From: Mycobacterium sp. 155
GTDB taxonomy: Bacteria; Actinomycetota; Actinomycetes; Mycobacteriales; Mycobacteriaceae
DNA: 64,000 nt
Direction: 5' to 3'
NCBI RefSeq assembly: GCF_000373905.1
Contig: NZ_KB892705.1
Span: 992,001 to 1,056,000, forward strand
Part shown: positions 26,885 to 35,227 of the stretch, in pieces
Layout: each line of letters opens with the position of its first letter
Position numbering within the stretch: the stretch's first letter is position 1
Translations under genes and position numbers: made by a program
The notes under the pieces: generated by a model
Databases searched by the model: none
Told to the model about the DNA's origin: nothing
What the model saw: the letters and a program-made list of their open reading frames with translations, nothing else

Positions 26885-28471
26885 GTGAGTGAACTGACAT
26901 ACGACGTGGCGGTGATCGGCTACGGCCCCACCGGTGCCACGGCCGCGAACCTGCTCGGGCAGCTCGGCCTCAACGTGGTCGTCATCGAACGCGATCCCGA
27001 CATCTACTCCCGCGCACGTGCCATCTCCACCGACGAAGAGGTGCTGCGGGTATGGCAGTCGATCGGCCTGGCCGAGCGACTTCAGCAGGACATGCTGCCT
27101 GATCGCCCGGTCGCCTTTGTCGACGCCGACGGCGTGCCGTTCATCGAGACGACCATCGCCGGCCGCGGCTGCGGGCATCCGCCGCAGCAGTTCATCTACC
27201 AGCCCGCCATCGACCAGGTGCTGCGGGAAGGTGTCGCCCGTTTCGCCAACGTGGAGGTGATTCTCGAAGCCGAATGCCTGCGCGCGCTCAGCAAGGGTGA
27301 CCACGTCGAACTACTGATCGGTGACCTGCGCACCGACACTCTTCGCCGGATCCGCGCGTCCTACGTCATCGCCGCCGACGGCGGGTCGTCACCGACACGG
27401 GGCCTGCTCGGCGTCGGCTATACCGGGCGAACCTACGGGGAGCGCTGGGTGGTCATCGACACCAAGGTGCGCAAGGAGTGGGACGCCCACGACCGGTTGC
27501 GCTTTCACTGCAACCCCGGGCGCCCCACGGTCGACTGCCCCACCCCGCTCGGACACCACCGCTGGGAGTATCCGGCCACCGCCGGTGAGGACGAGAAGAA
27601 GCTCGTCAGCGACGACTACGTGTGGCAGGTCCTGGGTGATCAGGGCATCACCGACGAGCACGTCGAGATCCTGCGCGCGGTGGTCTACAGCCACCACGTC
27701 CGCGTCGCCGACCGCTGGCGCGTCGGCCGGGTCTTCCTCGCCGGTGATGCCGCCCACGCCATGCCGCCGTGGATCGGGCAGGGCATGTCCGCCGGTGTGC
27801 GCGACGCTGCCAACCTGTGCTGGAAGATCGCAGCGGTCCTGCGCGGGCAGGCCCCCGAGACCCTGCTCGACTCGTACGAGACCGAACGCAAACCCCATGT
27901 CACCGAGGTCACCAAACGCGCTGTCTTCGTCGGCAAGGTCATCACCGAACGGCGCAAACACATGTGCGCACTGCGCAATCACGCTCTGCGCGCGGTCACC
28001 AAACTGCCCGGCGTGCTCACCGGCGGACAGAAGCTCTACTGGATCCCCCAGGCCCGCTACGACGACGGGTTCTTCGCCACCGACCGGCATCCGGCGTCGG
28101 GATGGCAGATTCCGCAGCCCTGGGTCGCCGACCACACCGGCGTCACCGCGCGCCTCGACGACCTACTCGGCGGACAGTGGGCTGTCCTGCACACCGGCCC
28201 CGCCCCGGCCGGTGCAGCGGCCTGGGAGGCGATCGGTGCCCCGGTGATCGGCCTGGCCAGCGCCCTGGCGGCGCCGTCACCGGGAATCGTCACCGATCGC
28301 GACGACGAATTGCGCGCGTGGCTGGCCGCGAAGAACGCGACCACCGTCGTCGTCCGGCCCGACGGATTCGTCTACGCCGCAACGCGATCCGGCCAGCCGC
28401 TGGCACCGCCACCGACCACCCTGACCGCGTTCTCACCCGCAACCACCATCCGGGATGGAGTCACCGCATGA
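26885..28471 (+). CDS. FAD-dependent aromatic hydroxylase (MhpA-like)
   Basis: 528 residues of the class A flavin monooxygenases. FAD motif VIGYGPTGATAANLLG, the DG motif VIAADGGSSPTR, and the GD motif VFLAGDAAHAMPPWIGQG. C-terminal thioredoxin-like extension as in 3-(3-hydroxyphenyl)propionate hydroxylase. Adds a second hydroxyl to a phenolic ring to give a catechol for ring cleavage. GTG at 26885 is preferred because GGGAGG lies just upstream; a GTG/ATG at 26867-26870 is possible. Overlaps the next gene by ATGA. Confidence 0.9.
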   Translation: MSELTYDVAVIGYGPTGATAANLLGQLGLNVVVIERDPDIYSRARAISTDEEVLRVWQSIGLAERLQQDMLPDRPVAFVDADGVPFIETTIAGRGCGHPPQQFIYQPAIDQVLREGVARFANVEVILEAECLRALSKGDHVELLIGDLRTDTLRRIRASYVIAADGGSSPTRGLLGVGYTGRTYGERWVVIDTKVRKEWDAHDRLRFHCNPGRPTVDCPTPLGHHRWEYPATAGEDEKKLVSDDYVWQVLGDQGITDEHVEILRAVVYSHHVRVADRWRVGRVFLAGDAAHAMPPWIGQGMSAGVRDAANLCWKIAAVLRGQAPETLLDSYETERKPHVTEVTKRAVFVGKVITERRKHMCALRNHALRAVTKLPGVLTGGQKLYWIPQARYDDGFFATDRHPASGWQIPQPWVADHTGVTARLDDLLGGQWAVLHTGPAPAGAAAWEAIGAPVIGLASALAAPSPGIVTDRDDELRAWLAAKNATTVVVRPDGFVYAATRSGQPLAPPPTTLTAFSPATTIRDGVTA

Positions 28472-29340
28472 CCATCGCCAACCTCACCGAACACACCGTC
28501 ACTGTTACCGGCAAACCGATCTTCTACGCCGAAACCGGCACCGGGCCGGCAGTGGTCATGCTGCACGGCGGCGGCCCCGGCGCCTCAGGGGTGTCGAACT
28601 ACTCCCGCAACATCGACGCCCTGGCCCAGCACTACCGCGTCATCGTGCCCGATATGCCCGGCTACGGCCGCTCGGTCAAGGGAGTCGACCAGTCCGACCC
28701 CTTCGGCTATCTCGCCGACATGATCCGCGGCTTGCTCGATCACCTCGGCATCGACACCGCGCACCTCATCGGCAACTCCTACGGCGGTGCGGCCGCCCTG
28801 CGCCTGGCCCTGGACACCCCGCACCGGGTGGACAAGCTGGTGCTGATGGGTCCCGGTGGTATCGGCACCACGAAAGGGCTTCCTACCGCCGGGCTGAACA
28901 GTCTGCTGGGGTACTACGGCGGCGACGGCCCCAGCCGCGACAAACTCGACGCGTTCATCCGCACCTACCTCGTCTACGACGGTGCCTCGGTGCCCGACGA
29001 GTTGATCGACCTGCGCTACGAAGCCTCCATCGACCCCGACGTGGTGGCCGACCCGCCGCTGCGCCGCCCGTCCGGGCCGTTCGCGCTGCGGACCTTGTGG
29101 CGCATGGATCTGACCCGTGACTCCCGGCTCAAGACGCTGCAGACTCCCACACTGGTGCTGTGGGGCCGCGACGACAAGGTCAACAAGCCTGCCGGTGGCC
29201 CCATGCTGCTCGACGCCATGCCCCACGCCGAACTGGTCATGACCTCGCAGACCGGTCACTGGATGCAGTGGGAACGCGCCGAACTATTCAACCAGCTCGT
29301 CACCGACTTCCTCTCCTCGGCAAGGGTTTTCGCGCCGTGA
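28468..29340 (+). CDS. meta-cleavage product C-C hydrolase (MhpC/BphD/HsaD family)
   Basis: 290 residues. Oxyanion region MLHGGGPGASGVSNYSRN, nucleophile Ser in IGNSYGGAAA, Asp in LVLWGRDDKVNKP and His in QTGHWMQWERAE. Hydrolyses the ring-cleaved vinylogous 1,5-diketone into 2-hydroxypentadienoate and a carboxylic acid. Start overlaps the hydroxylase stop, and its own stop overlaps the dioxygenase GTG. The released acid identifies the side chain of the natural substrate, which is not deducible here. Confidence 0.92.
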   Translation: MTIANLTEHTVTVTGKPIFYAETGTGPAVVMLHGGGPGASGVSNYSRNIDALAQHYRVIVPDMPGYGRSVKGVDQSDPFGYLADMIRGLLDHLGIDTAHLIGNSYGGAAALRLALDTPHRVDKLVLMGPGGIGTTKGLPTAGLNSLLGYYGGDGPSRDKLDAFIRTYLVYDGASVPDELIDLRYEASIDPDVVADPPLRRPSGPFALRTLWRMDLTRDSRLKTLQTPTLVLWGRDDKVNKPAGGPMLLDAMPHAELVMTSQTGHWMQWERAELFNQLVTDFLSSARVFAP

Positions 29341-30341
29341 TCGCCCACAGCGTCTTCGGCAACGTGCACCTGGGCTACGTCGTCGTGGAGACCGACCGCT
29401 TCGCCGACTGGCATCGATTCGGCCGCGACGCCATAGGCATGCACCTCGACGACACCGGGGGCGACGTCATGCGGTTCCGACTCGACGATCACCAATGCCG
29501 GTTCCTGCTGCAACGCGGACCCGCCGAGGACGTCACCGCGCTGGGCTGGCAACTCGACGACCACGACACCTTCGATGAGATCCTGCGCCGTGTCACCCGC
29601 CACGGCGTTCCGGTCACCGACGGCACCGCCGAGGAAGCTGCCCTGCGCGGGGTGGAACGCCTAGTGCGCGTCCCCGGGCCCAACGGCCTGGCCCAGGAAC
29701 TGTTCACCCGCGCCCACACCGCCAACGTCCCGCTGACCATGATCAGTCGCGGCTTCGTCACGGGTGACTCCGGCATGGGCCACGTCGCGGTCATGTCGAA
29801 GAAGCCTCATCAGATGCGCGGCTATTACGACGCCGTGTTCGACGCCCGGCTCACCGACTACATCGACGAGACCATCAGCGGCGTCAAACTCAAGATCCGG
29901 TTCCTGCGGGTCAACGAGCGCCATCACTCCATCGCGATCGCCGCAGTGAACCGGTTGCCGCTCAACCCGATTCGCACCCGGGTCCAGCATCTCAACATCC
30001 AAGCCACCGAACTCGACGACGTGACCGCCGCCTATCAGCGCGTCAAAGACCTCGGCTTCGACATGGCGCTGTCGATGGGCCAGCACACCAACGACAGGGA
30101 ACTGTCCTTCTACGCGATGACCCCGTCGGGATTCGAATGGGAAGTGGGGTGGAACCCGATCGTCATCGACGAAAACACGTTCGAACCCACCACCTACCAA
30201 GGCATCAGCATCTGGGGACACACCCCCGAAGGCCAGACCATCATCGACAAACTGCACCAGTTCAAAACCGGCGTCCAGTCGCTGCTGCACCGCGAAGACT
30301 CCGTGCCCGCCCTCGCAGGCGCCGGCATCGCCGACAACTAA
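29337..30341 (+). CDS. type I extradiol (catechol 2,3-) dioxygenase, VOC superfamily
   Basis: 334 residues, two VOC repeats. Catalytic metal ligands: His149 in GMGHVAVM, His218 in RVQHLNIQ and Glu269 in FEWEVG, matching the BphC/HsaC arrangement. Opens the catechol ring next to the hydroxyls. The MhpB enzyme of E. coli belongs to a different, LigB-type class, so this cluster has an Mhp lower pathway but a BphC-type ring cleaver. GTG start at 29337 overlapping the hydrolase stop. Confidence 0.92.
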   Translation: MIAHSVFGNVHLGYVVVETDRFADWHRFGRDAIGMHLDDTGGDVMRFRLDDHQCRFLLQRGPAEDVTALGWQLDDHDTFDEILRRVTRHGVPVTDGTAEEAALRGVERLVRVPGPNGLAQELFTRAHTANVPLTMISRGFVTGDSGMGHVAVMSKKPHQMRGYYDAVFDARLTDYIDETISGVKLKIRFLRVNERHHSIAIAAVNRLPLNPIRTRVQHLNIQATELDDVTAAYQRVKDLGFDMALSMGQHTNDRELSFYAMTPSGFEWEVGWNPIVIDENTFEPTTYQGISIWGHTPEGQTIIDKLHQFKTGVQSLLHREDSVPALAGAGIADN

Positions 30342-30361
30342 TCGAAAAGGACACGCCCGCC

Positions 30362-31393
30362 ATGATCCGTATCGACACCCACCACCACGCCATCCCGCCG
30401 TTCTACCGAGACGCACTGCGCAACAAGGGCATCGACGACGCCGGCGGCCGAGCCCTGCCCGAATGGAGCCCTGAAGCGTCCCTGCGCACGATGGACGAAC
30501 TGGGCGTCGCCACCGCGATCTTGTCGGTGTCCACGCCGGGCACCACCTTCCTGCCCAACCCCAGCGACGCCGCCGCACTCGCACGCGACCTCAACGACTA
30601 CGGCGCTCAACTCGTCGCCGACAACCCCGCACGATTCGGTTTCTTCGCCACCATCCCCATGCCGAACATCGGCGAAGCCGTCACCGAAGCCACCCGCGCT
30701 CTGGATACCTTGCACGCGGACGGACTGGTGCTACTGGCCAACAACGCGGGCACCTACCTCGGCCAGGAAGGACAAGACGACCTGTGGACCGTCCTCAACG
30801 ACCGGTCCGCCGTCGTGTTCATCCATCCGGCGGACCTGCCCGGACCAACCATCCCCGGTGTCCTGCCCTTCGCCGCCGACTTCCTTCTCGACACCACTCG
30901 CGCGTCATATCTACTGGTGCGCAACGGAATACGGCGCAAGTATCCGGACATCAAGTTCATCCTCAGCCATGCCGGCGGATTCGTGCCCTATGCCAGCCAC
31001 CGCATGGCCCTCGCCATCACCGGCGACACCGGCGCCAGCCCGACCGACAGCCTCGACGATTTCGCGAGCTTCTACTTCGACACAGCGCTATCCTCCAGCG
31101 CCGCAGCCCTGCCCACTCTGTTGGCCTTCGCCAAACCCAGCCACATCACGTTCGGCTCCGACTGGCCCTTCGCGCCGCTGGCCGCAAGCAAGCTCTTCGC
31201 GGCAGGGCTCGAAACGTACCCGGCGATCGACACTCCGACACGACGAGACATCGACCGGGACAACGCGCTCGCGCTGTTCCCCAGGCTCGGAACCGTCCCA
31301 GCGCCAGCGCCACCGGCACCACTCGAGCGCATCCGACATGCGGCCAGTCGAACGGTCATGCGGAGAGTCGCCAGACTCATCAACACTCGGTAA
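30362..31393 (+). CDS. amidohydrolase-2 family (ACMSD-like) decarboxylase or hydrolase
   Basis: 343 residues. Metal motif DTHHHAIPPFY at the N-terminus, FIHPADL mid-protein, SHAGGFVPY and the acid FGSDWPFAP, all as in the ACMSD / resorcylate decarboxylase branch of the amidohydrolases. The ATG at 30362 follows GAAAAGGA. It is the last gene of the rightward operon, so it probably removes a carboxyl group from the aromatic growth substrate or an intermediate, which would make the substrate a hydroxy-aromatic acid. A lactonase role is the alternative. Confidence 0.85.
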   Translation: MIRIDTHHHAIPPFYRDALRNKGIDDAGGRALPEWSPEASLRTMDELGVATAILSVSTPGTTFLPNPSDAAALARDLNDYGAQLVADNPARFGFFATIPMPNIGEAVTEATRALDTLHADGLVLLANNAGTYLGQEGQDDLWTVLNDRSAVVFIHPADLPGPTIPGVLPFAADFLLDTTRASYLLVRNGIRRKYPDIKFILSHAGGFVPYASHRMALAITGDTGASPTDSLDDFASFYFDTALSSSAAALPTLLAFAKPSHITFGSDWPFAPLAASKLFAAGLETYPAIDTPTRRDIDRDNALALFPRLGTVPAPAPPAPLERIRHAASRTVMRRVARLINTR

Positions 31394-31571
31394 CGTCCCG
31401 GAGCCCAACTCCTTTGGTTATCGCGGCTGCGAACCTCGACCGATGAAGCCGGTCGGTCATGTCGGGGGAGCGGCAGAGGACTGCGGCGGGGTCGTGGGGC
31501 CCGCTCACTATCAGGCGGTTGCGGAACAGCGCCCGCCAGCCGTCGGCGGCGCTGTGTTCGTGGACAAGCGA
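31380..31571 (-). pseudogene. possible gene remnant (C-terminal fragment)
   Basis: On the minus strand about 63 codons with strongly GC-rich third positions read VHEHSAADGWRALF, then NRLIVSGPHDPAAVLCRSPD and a C-terminus ending LRDVTEC. It has no start of its own, overlaps the amidohydrolase end by 14 bp and stops abruptly at the terminator beside the island boundary. It could be the tail of a gene lost by rearrangement near the tRNA. The family is not recognised; chance coding of GC-rich DNA cannot be excluded. Confidence 0.25.
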
Positions 31572-31573
31572 TA

Positions 31574-31607
31574 AAAATCCCCTCCCAATTAGGTAGGAGG
31601 GGATTTT
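31574..31607. terminator. intrinsic terminator, probably the original tRNA-Leu terminator
   Basis: AAAATCCCCTCC (31574-31585) pairs perfectly with GGAGGGGATTTT (31596-31607). In the minus direction it would have stood about 24-57 bases beyond the tRNA-Leu 3' end before the island inserted at 31631. It could also end the catabolic operon from the other side. Confidence 0.75.
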
Positions 31608-31630
31608 GAGCAGTATTCGGCTAACAAAAT

Positions 31631-31649
31631 TGTGTCCGAGGGGGGACTT
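31631..31649. repeat. attL, duplicated 3' end of tRNA-Leu
   Basis: TGTGTCCGAGGGGGGACTT, identical to 42003-42021. After it the sequence leaves the tRNA and becomes island DNA (TCCACCTGCG), showing that this is the broken copy. Confidence 0.8.
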
Positions 31650-31702
31650 TCCACCTGCGACACGAGTTGAGACCTTCCAACTCACCAATAAATCGTAACA
31701 AA
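31631..31702. repeat. att-proximal repeat, copy A
   Basis: 72-base segment beginning at attL. It reappears at 32011-32081 with about three quarters identity and one single-base gap; the central CCACCTxCGACACGAGTTGAG is nearly identical. Offset is exactly 380 bp. In the minus direction copy A can encode STRVAGGKSPLGH after a frame change. Confidence 0.7.
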
Positions 31703-32010
31703 AACCCCTGCTCGAAATCGGTCTGCTGTCGGTTCGCGCCCAGTGGGACGCGTAGAAAACCGCTGGTAGAGAGCATGTCATGCCATTTTGATGGCAGAGG
31801 TGAGCCAGGTTCACCCCGTGTCGTCCCAGACCGCGGCGAGGTCGTATTGGCGCGGTCGGCGCCGCAGATAAAACTCTGTCGGACGCGGTATTTCACGGTC
31901 ATGCGGCGTATCCGAGCGATGCGGCGGAGCACTCAAAATGGCGCTTAGCTAACCCCGCTCCTGTGCGGCTGGCCATGCCGTCAGCAAACTTGCGTCACCC
32001 CGGTCTCCTC

Positions 32011-32081
32011 AGTATCCGAAGGGGAGTTGTCCACCTACGACACGAGTTGAGGCCTCCAGCTCATCGATGATTGGTAACAAA
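32011..32081. repeat. att-proximal repeat, copy B
   Basis: Diverged copy of 31631-31702. The tRNA-like core is degraded (GTATCCGAAGGGGAGTT). In the minus direction it encodes the tail DELEASTRVVGGQLPFGY followed by a stop, similar to the tail readable in copy A. It could be an older attachment site of a previous, tandemly inserted element; the 360 bases between the copies contain no intact gene. Confidence 0.6.
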
Positions 32082-32268
32082 GCCGGGTCCATAGTCATGG
32101 ATAACTGCCGTTGTCTATGAACAGTGCTGGGCGTGACGGCCGGCTGTGGGGGCGTCAGCGGCTATTGGGAGTGGTCAAATTGCCGTCTCTTGGGGCGCCT
32201 CCGTTGTAAACAGCGTGAGCGGCCAGCTGCGGACATCTGCTCATTGGAGCAACCACTACATTGATCGC

Positions 32269-33744
32269 ATGCCGGACGCGGGGGGTGGATCGATGGACGG
32301 CGGATCGGCCCTGCGAGTCGTTCTCGACGGTGTCGTGGACCTCCCGGATCTGAGCGCTACTTGGCTTGCCATCGCCACCGAACTGCTGTGTTTTGCTGCA
32401 GCGCATATGCCGTCGAGTTCCAGTTGGGACGGCTTGGCGCCCGGTGAACCGGAAGACACCTTGATAGTCGTGTCGGCCGCGGCGCAGGCAGTGCTGACGG
32501 TCGATCCGGGACCGACGCTTTCCCACGCGACGAGACACGATCGCGAGACGTTGCGCGCCGTGGGCCTCGAGCAACTCGACGATGCACCGTTTGACGCCGA
32601 CATGAATGAAGCAACGGTTGCGCTCGGGCTGGCCGACGCGATCGACAGTCTCGTGGGTCACACGTTCCTGCCGTGGTTCAAGGATGAGGGTGAAGTCGTC
32701 GTCGGCGAGGGCACGGTGTACCCCGTCCGCGAGCACGATCCGCGTCGATGGCTGGGAGACCATCCGGTCAACACCCAGCCCAGCCACTTTCCCACTCGGG
32801 AGCTGCTGAGCACGGCGCGGCTGCGGGTTGCGACCGCAGACGCTGCGGAGTTCCGGTATGTCCTCGATTTCAAATCGTGGGACATCCTCAGCGACCTGGG
32901 CGCCGGCGTCGAGCTGGTCGCTGCGGTGGGGCAACCCAACGGCGACCTCGATGAATTCAAGATCGAACTCTCCCAAGCGCCGCCCCTCACCTACGCCAAC
33001 CATGGCCCGACGGGGCACGAGCTTCACGCGCAGCGTGTCGGCCAACTCATCGTCGGCGCGGCGGCCGCCGACATTCTCGTGCTACCCGAGTACGGGCTCG
33101 CATCTGCGTCGCGGGACCTGGTGATCGCATCGCTGCCCAGCATGGGCGCGGCGCCCCGGCTGGTGATCTCGGGCGTGTCTTCGGGCATCGACGACGACGG
33201 CTACATCGTCAATGATGCCGTGACGGTCGTCACGACACCGGCAGGCGGTGTCTCGAGGGTGATCAATCTGCCGCGCAAGATCTTTCCCGCGCAGGTCGGT
33301 GGCTATAAAGAACGCATCCGGCAAGGCTGCGAGGTTCGGGTGTTCCTGACCGAGAGTTGGACGATGGCGACCCTCATCTGTTTCGACTCGATGAACGCTG
33401 AGATCATTGCCCAACTGGCGGACTTTGGCGTCAACCTGCTGGTCGTCGCCGCTTTGAGTGAGAAATCTGCAGCGATCATCGGATCTGCGACCTCGTTGTG
33501 CCATCGAAGCCAGGCCTTTGTGGTCATCGCGACCGGGCCGGCGCGCTGGATGAGCACCGCAATGGGGATCGATGCGCCCGCCGCACTGCGATCGGAAGCA
33601 GTGTTCGCCGGGCCTTACGCCGCCACCGACGGCGGGCAGGTCGCCATGTCGGAGTCGGAGGCGAGCGTCGTGGATCGCCCCAATTTGTGGACGTTCAACT
33701 ACACCGAGCGAGTGCTGTCCTCCTATGACGTCCACAACAGTTGA
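32269..33744 (+). CDS. nitrilase-fold (carbon-nitrogen hydrolase) protein with novel N-terminal domain
   Basis: 491 residues from the ATG at 32269. Alternatives are GTG 32146 and ATG 32293, the latter preceded by GGGGGGTGG. The C-terminal half carries the Glu-Lys-Cys triad: Glu274 in ILVLPEYGLA, Lys337 in NLPRKIFPAQ and Cys371 in ATLICFDSM. The N-terminal 220 residues (starting near ALRVVLDGVVDLPDLSATWL) match nothing I know. Nitrilase-fold domains hydrolyse amides or nitriles and also appear as effector domains in some defence proteins, for example fused to reverse transcriptases; no RT is present here. The stop codon is inside a 35-base palindrome, and a winged-helix gene begins 31 bp later, so the two probably form a unit. 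Cytoplasmic; no signal peptide. Confidence 0.75.
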   Translation: MPDAGGGSMDGGSALRVVLDGVVDLPDLSATWLAIATELLCFAAAHMPSSSSWDGLAPGEPEDTLIVVSAAAQAVLTVDPGPTLSHATRHDRETLRAVGLEQLDDAPFDADMNEATVALGLADAIDSLVGHTFLPWFKDEGEVVVGEGTVYPVREHDPRRWLGDHPVNTQPSHFPTRELLSTARLRVATADAAEFRYVLDFKSWDILSDLGAGVELVAAVGQPNGDLDEFKIELSQAPPLTYANHGPTGHELHAQRVGQLIVGAAAADILVLPEYGLASASRDLVIASLPSMGAAPRLVISGVSSGIDDDGYIVNDAVTVVTTPAGGVSRVINLPRKIFPAQVGGYKERIRQGCEVRVFLTESWTMATLICFDSMNAEIIAQLADFGVNLLVVAALSEKSAAIIGSATSLCHRSQAFVVIATGPARWMSTAMGIDAPAALRSEAVFAGPYAATDGGQVAMSESEASVVDRPNLWTFNYTERVLSSYDVHNS

Positions 33745-33761
33745 CAACTGTTGTGGACGTC
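33727..33761. promoter_or_regulatory. near-perfect 35-bp palindrome between the nitrilase and winged-helix genes
   Basis: Arms GACGTCCACAACAGTTG (33727-33743) and CAACTGTTGTGGACGTC (33745-33761) are exact complements around a single A. It covers the nitrilase stop codon (33742-33744) and ends 14 bp before the winged-helix ATG. There is no T run, so it is a poor terminator; an operator for the downstream DNA-binding protein or a very stable mRNA hairpin is more likely. Confidence 0.75.
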
Positions 33762-33775
33762 GTACCCTTGAGGCT

Positions 33776-34387
33776 ATGGCGACGACGACCTCTTCCGCAG
33801 CTCAACTGACTGCGCTGCTCGACGCGCTGGGTGAGCGTGCGGTGTCGCAGGACAACCCAGACCTGCGCGCCGCGACCGGCTTGGTCGCCGACATCGGGCG
33901 GGTTGCAGTGAGTGGCGATGAACACGACGTCCGCGGTACGCAGAGCGCAGTTGGTGCCCTGAGAGGAAGCCTGGGGGACTGCACCCCAGCCCAGTACCTG
34001 CATAGTGTCGACGGCCAGACGTTTCTCGCTGGAGCGTTGTGGGCGTTGTCGGCCGTTCTTGATCGCCGGTTGGATTCGATAGGGGAGCAACGCGCGGCCG
34101 GCCAGCACCACACGCGCAAGGAGCAAATATCGCAGCTGGTCTCGGTCGCGCTGATCGAGAACTCCGCTGTGTCACCGTCGGAGCTTCTGAATTCGAAATT
34201 GCGTGATGGATCGAACGTACGGCGCGACGAGCTGTCACGGACGTTCAGCACGTTTGTCCAAAACGGTTGGGCCCATGTGGTTTCGGGCGATCAGGGCCGA
34301 AAGAAGTTCTTTGCGGCCACTCCAGCAGGTAGGGATGCTCTGGGTCGGGGCGCAAACGTCGAGGGTGTGTACGCTACTGCGCCATAG
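33776..34387 (+). CDS. small protein with C-terminal winged-helix domain
   Basis: 203 residues. The first 125 are helical (AQLTALLDALGERAVSQDNP; FLAGALWALSAVLDRRLDSI). The last 75 look like a winged helix: EQISQLVSVALIENSAVSPS, LRDGSNVRRDELSRTFSTFV, then a wing QGRKKFFAATPAGRDAL as in MarR/PadR-like proteins. ATG at 33776; no good ribosome binding site, but it could be translated by coupling across the palindrome. Likely represses its own operon through the 35-bp palindrome; no known family assigned. Confidence 0.65.
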   Translation: MATTTSSAAQLTALLDALGERAVSQDNPDLRAATGLVADIGRVAVSGDEHDVRGTQSAVGALRGSLGDCTPAQYLHSVDGQTFLAGALWALSAVLDRRLDSIGEQRAAGQHHTRKEQISQLVSVALIENSAVSPSELLNSKLRDGSNVRRDELSRTFSTFVQNGWAHVVSGDQGRKKFFAATPAGRDALGRGANVEGVYATAP

Positions 34388-34564
34388 TTGAGTTGCCGAC
34401 ACGCGGCGCCGGCGCTGTCGGCCCACCCCTCGGCTCCGGCCACGGGATCGTCCAACAATTACCTTCGCCCGCCGCTGCGTCGGGATGAACGCGCGCCTTA
34501 CATAGTTGGTTGTTATCGGCTGATTGACGCCGGATTGCGTTGGGGGGCCTGACATAGGTCGCCT

Positions 34565-35227
34565 TTATCGGCGACGGCCTTGTTCACCTTGGCGGAGCAG
34601 CTCTCTCAATCGGTTTGCGCCGCGGTCAGTTACCGATGGTGAGCTCAGCACGTACGCGGCGGCTTCGTCGGGCGTTATGCGGCCTGCACTGACGTGCTCA
34701 GCAAGGTGTGTGCGGAGGTGCGCCTTCTCGTCGGGGTTTGTCCATCCGTTGCGACCTCCGTAGAAGATCACGGATTCGAGATCGTCGCGGACCTCTGGGG
34801 TGATTCGTGATGCGGTCACCTTGCCGGTTAAGAGGTTCAGCGCGTTGGCTGTGGCGGCCCATTCACTCAGGGACAGCAATGAGCCCTCGACGATGGCGAG
34901 CGAGTGACCTCGCGCCAGATTCATGGCCAGATGCAGCGAGCGCTCGGTGGGCGCGAACGCCAGTACCGGGCCCGGGTCGTGGATTGTGCGACTTTGGGGC
35001 GTGGCGTGCCCGCCGGCCCGAATGATGTCCTCGAAGTCAGTGTATCCGAAGCGGGCGGCGTTCTTGGCGTTGGTGACGAGGAGCGGCGGAGCCGCTTCAG
35101 CCTCACTACGCCTCCAAATCCATTGTGCAGCAAGTCCGATAGCGTCCGCCCACGGACGCGTGGGGTCATCGTTGGGCACCCAGGCGGCGGCACCGAGATG
35201 GGTGCTCGGGTGCCGATCAGATGTCAT
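34565..35227 (-). CDS. hypothetical island protein, 220 aa
   Basis: Not recognised. ATG at 35227. Mixed alpha/beta composition: AIGLAAQWIWRRSEAEAAPP, LLVTNAKNAARFGYTDFEDI and a charged C-terminus RGANRLRELLRQGEQGRRR. No membrane segment, signal or catalytic motif is visible. It faces left while the rest of the island cargo faces right, separating the nitrilase/winged-helix pair from the nuclease group. Codon use is ordinary for a high-GC actinobacterium, so it appears to be a real gene. Confidence 0.5.
   Translation of the reverse strand: MTSDRHPSTHLGAAAWVPNDDPTRPWADAIGLAAQWIWRRSEAEAAPPLLVTNAKNAARFGYTDFEDIIRAGGHATPQSRTIHDPGPVLAFAPTERSLHLAMNLARGHSLAIVEGSLLSLSEWAATANALNLLTGKVTASRITPEVRDDLESVIFYGGRNGWTNPDEKAHLRTHLAEHVSAGRITPDEAAAYVLSSPSVTDRGANRLRELLRQGEQGRRR

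Larger units (their letters stand above)
31394..32268. other. gene-poor stretch across the left island boundary
   Basis: Contains the possible gene remnant (31380-31571), the perfect terminator (31574-31607), attL (31631-31649) and the two diverged 72-base repeats. Base composition becomes noticeably more A/T rich after about 31600 than in the catabolic operon. No complete gene is convincing here. A GTG at 32146 would extend the nitrilase-fold gene upstream into this region. Confidence 0.6.
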
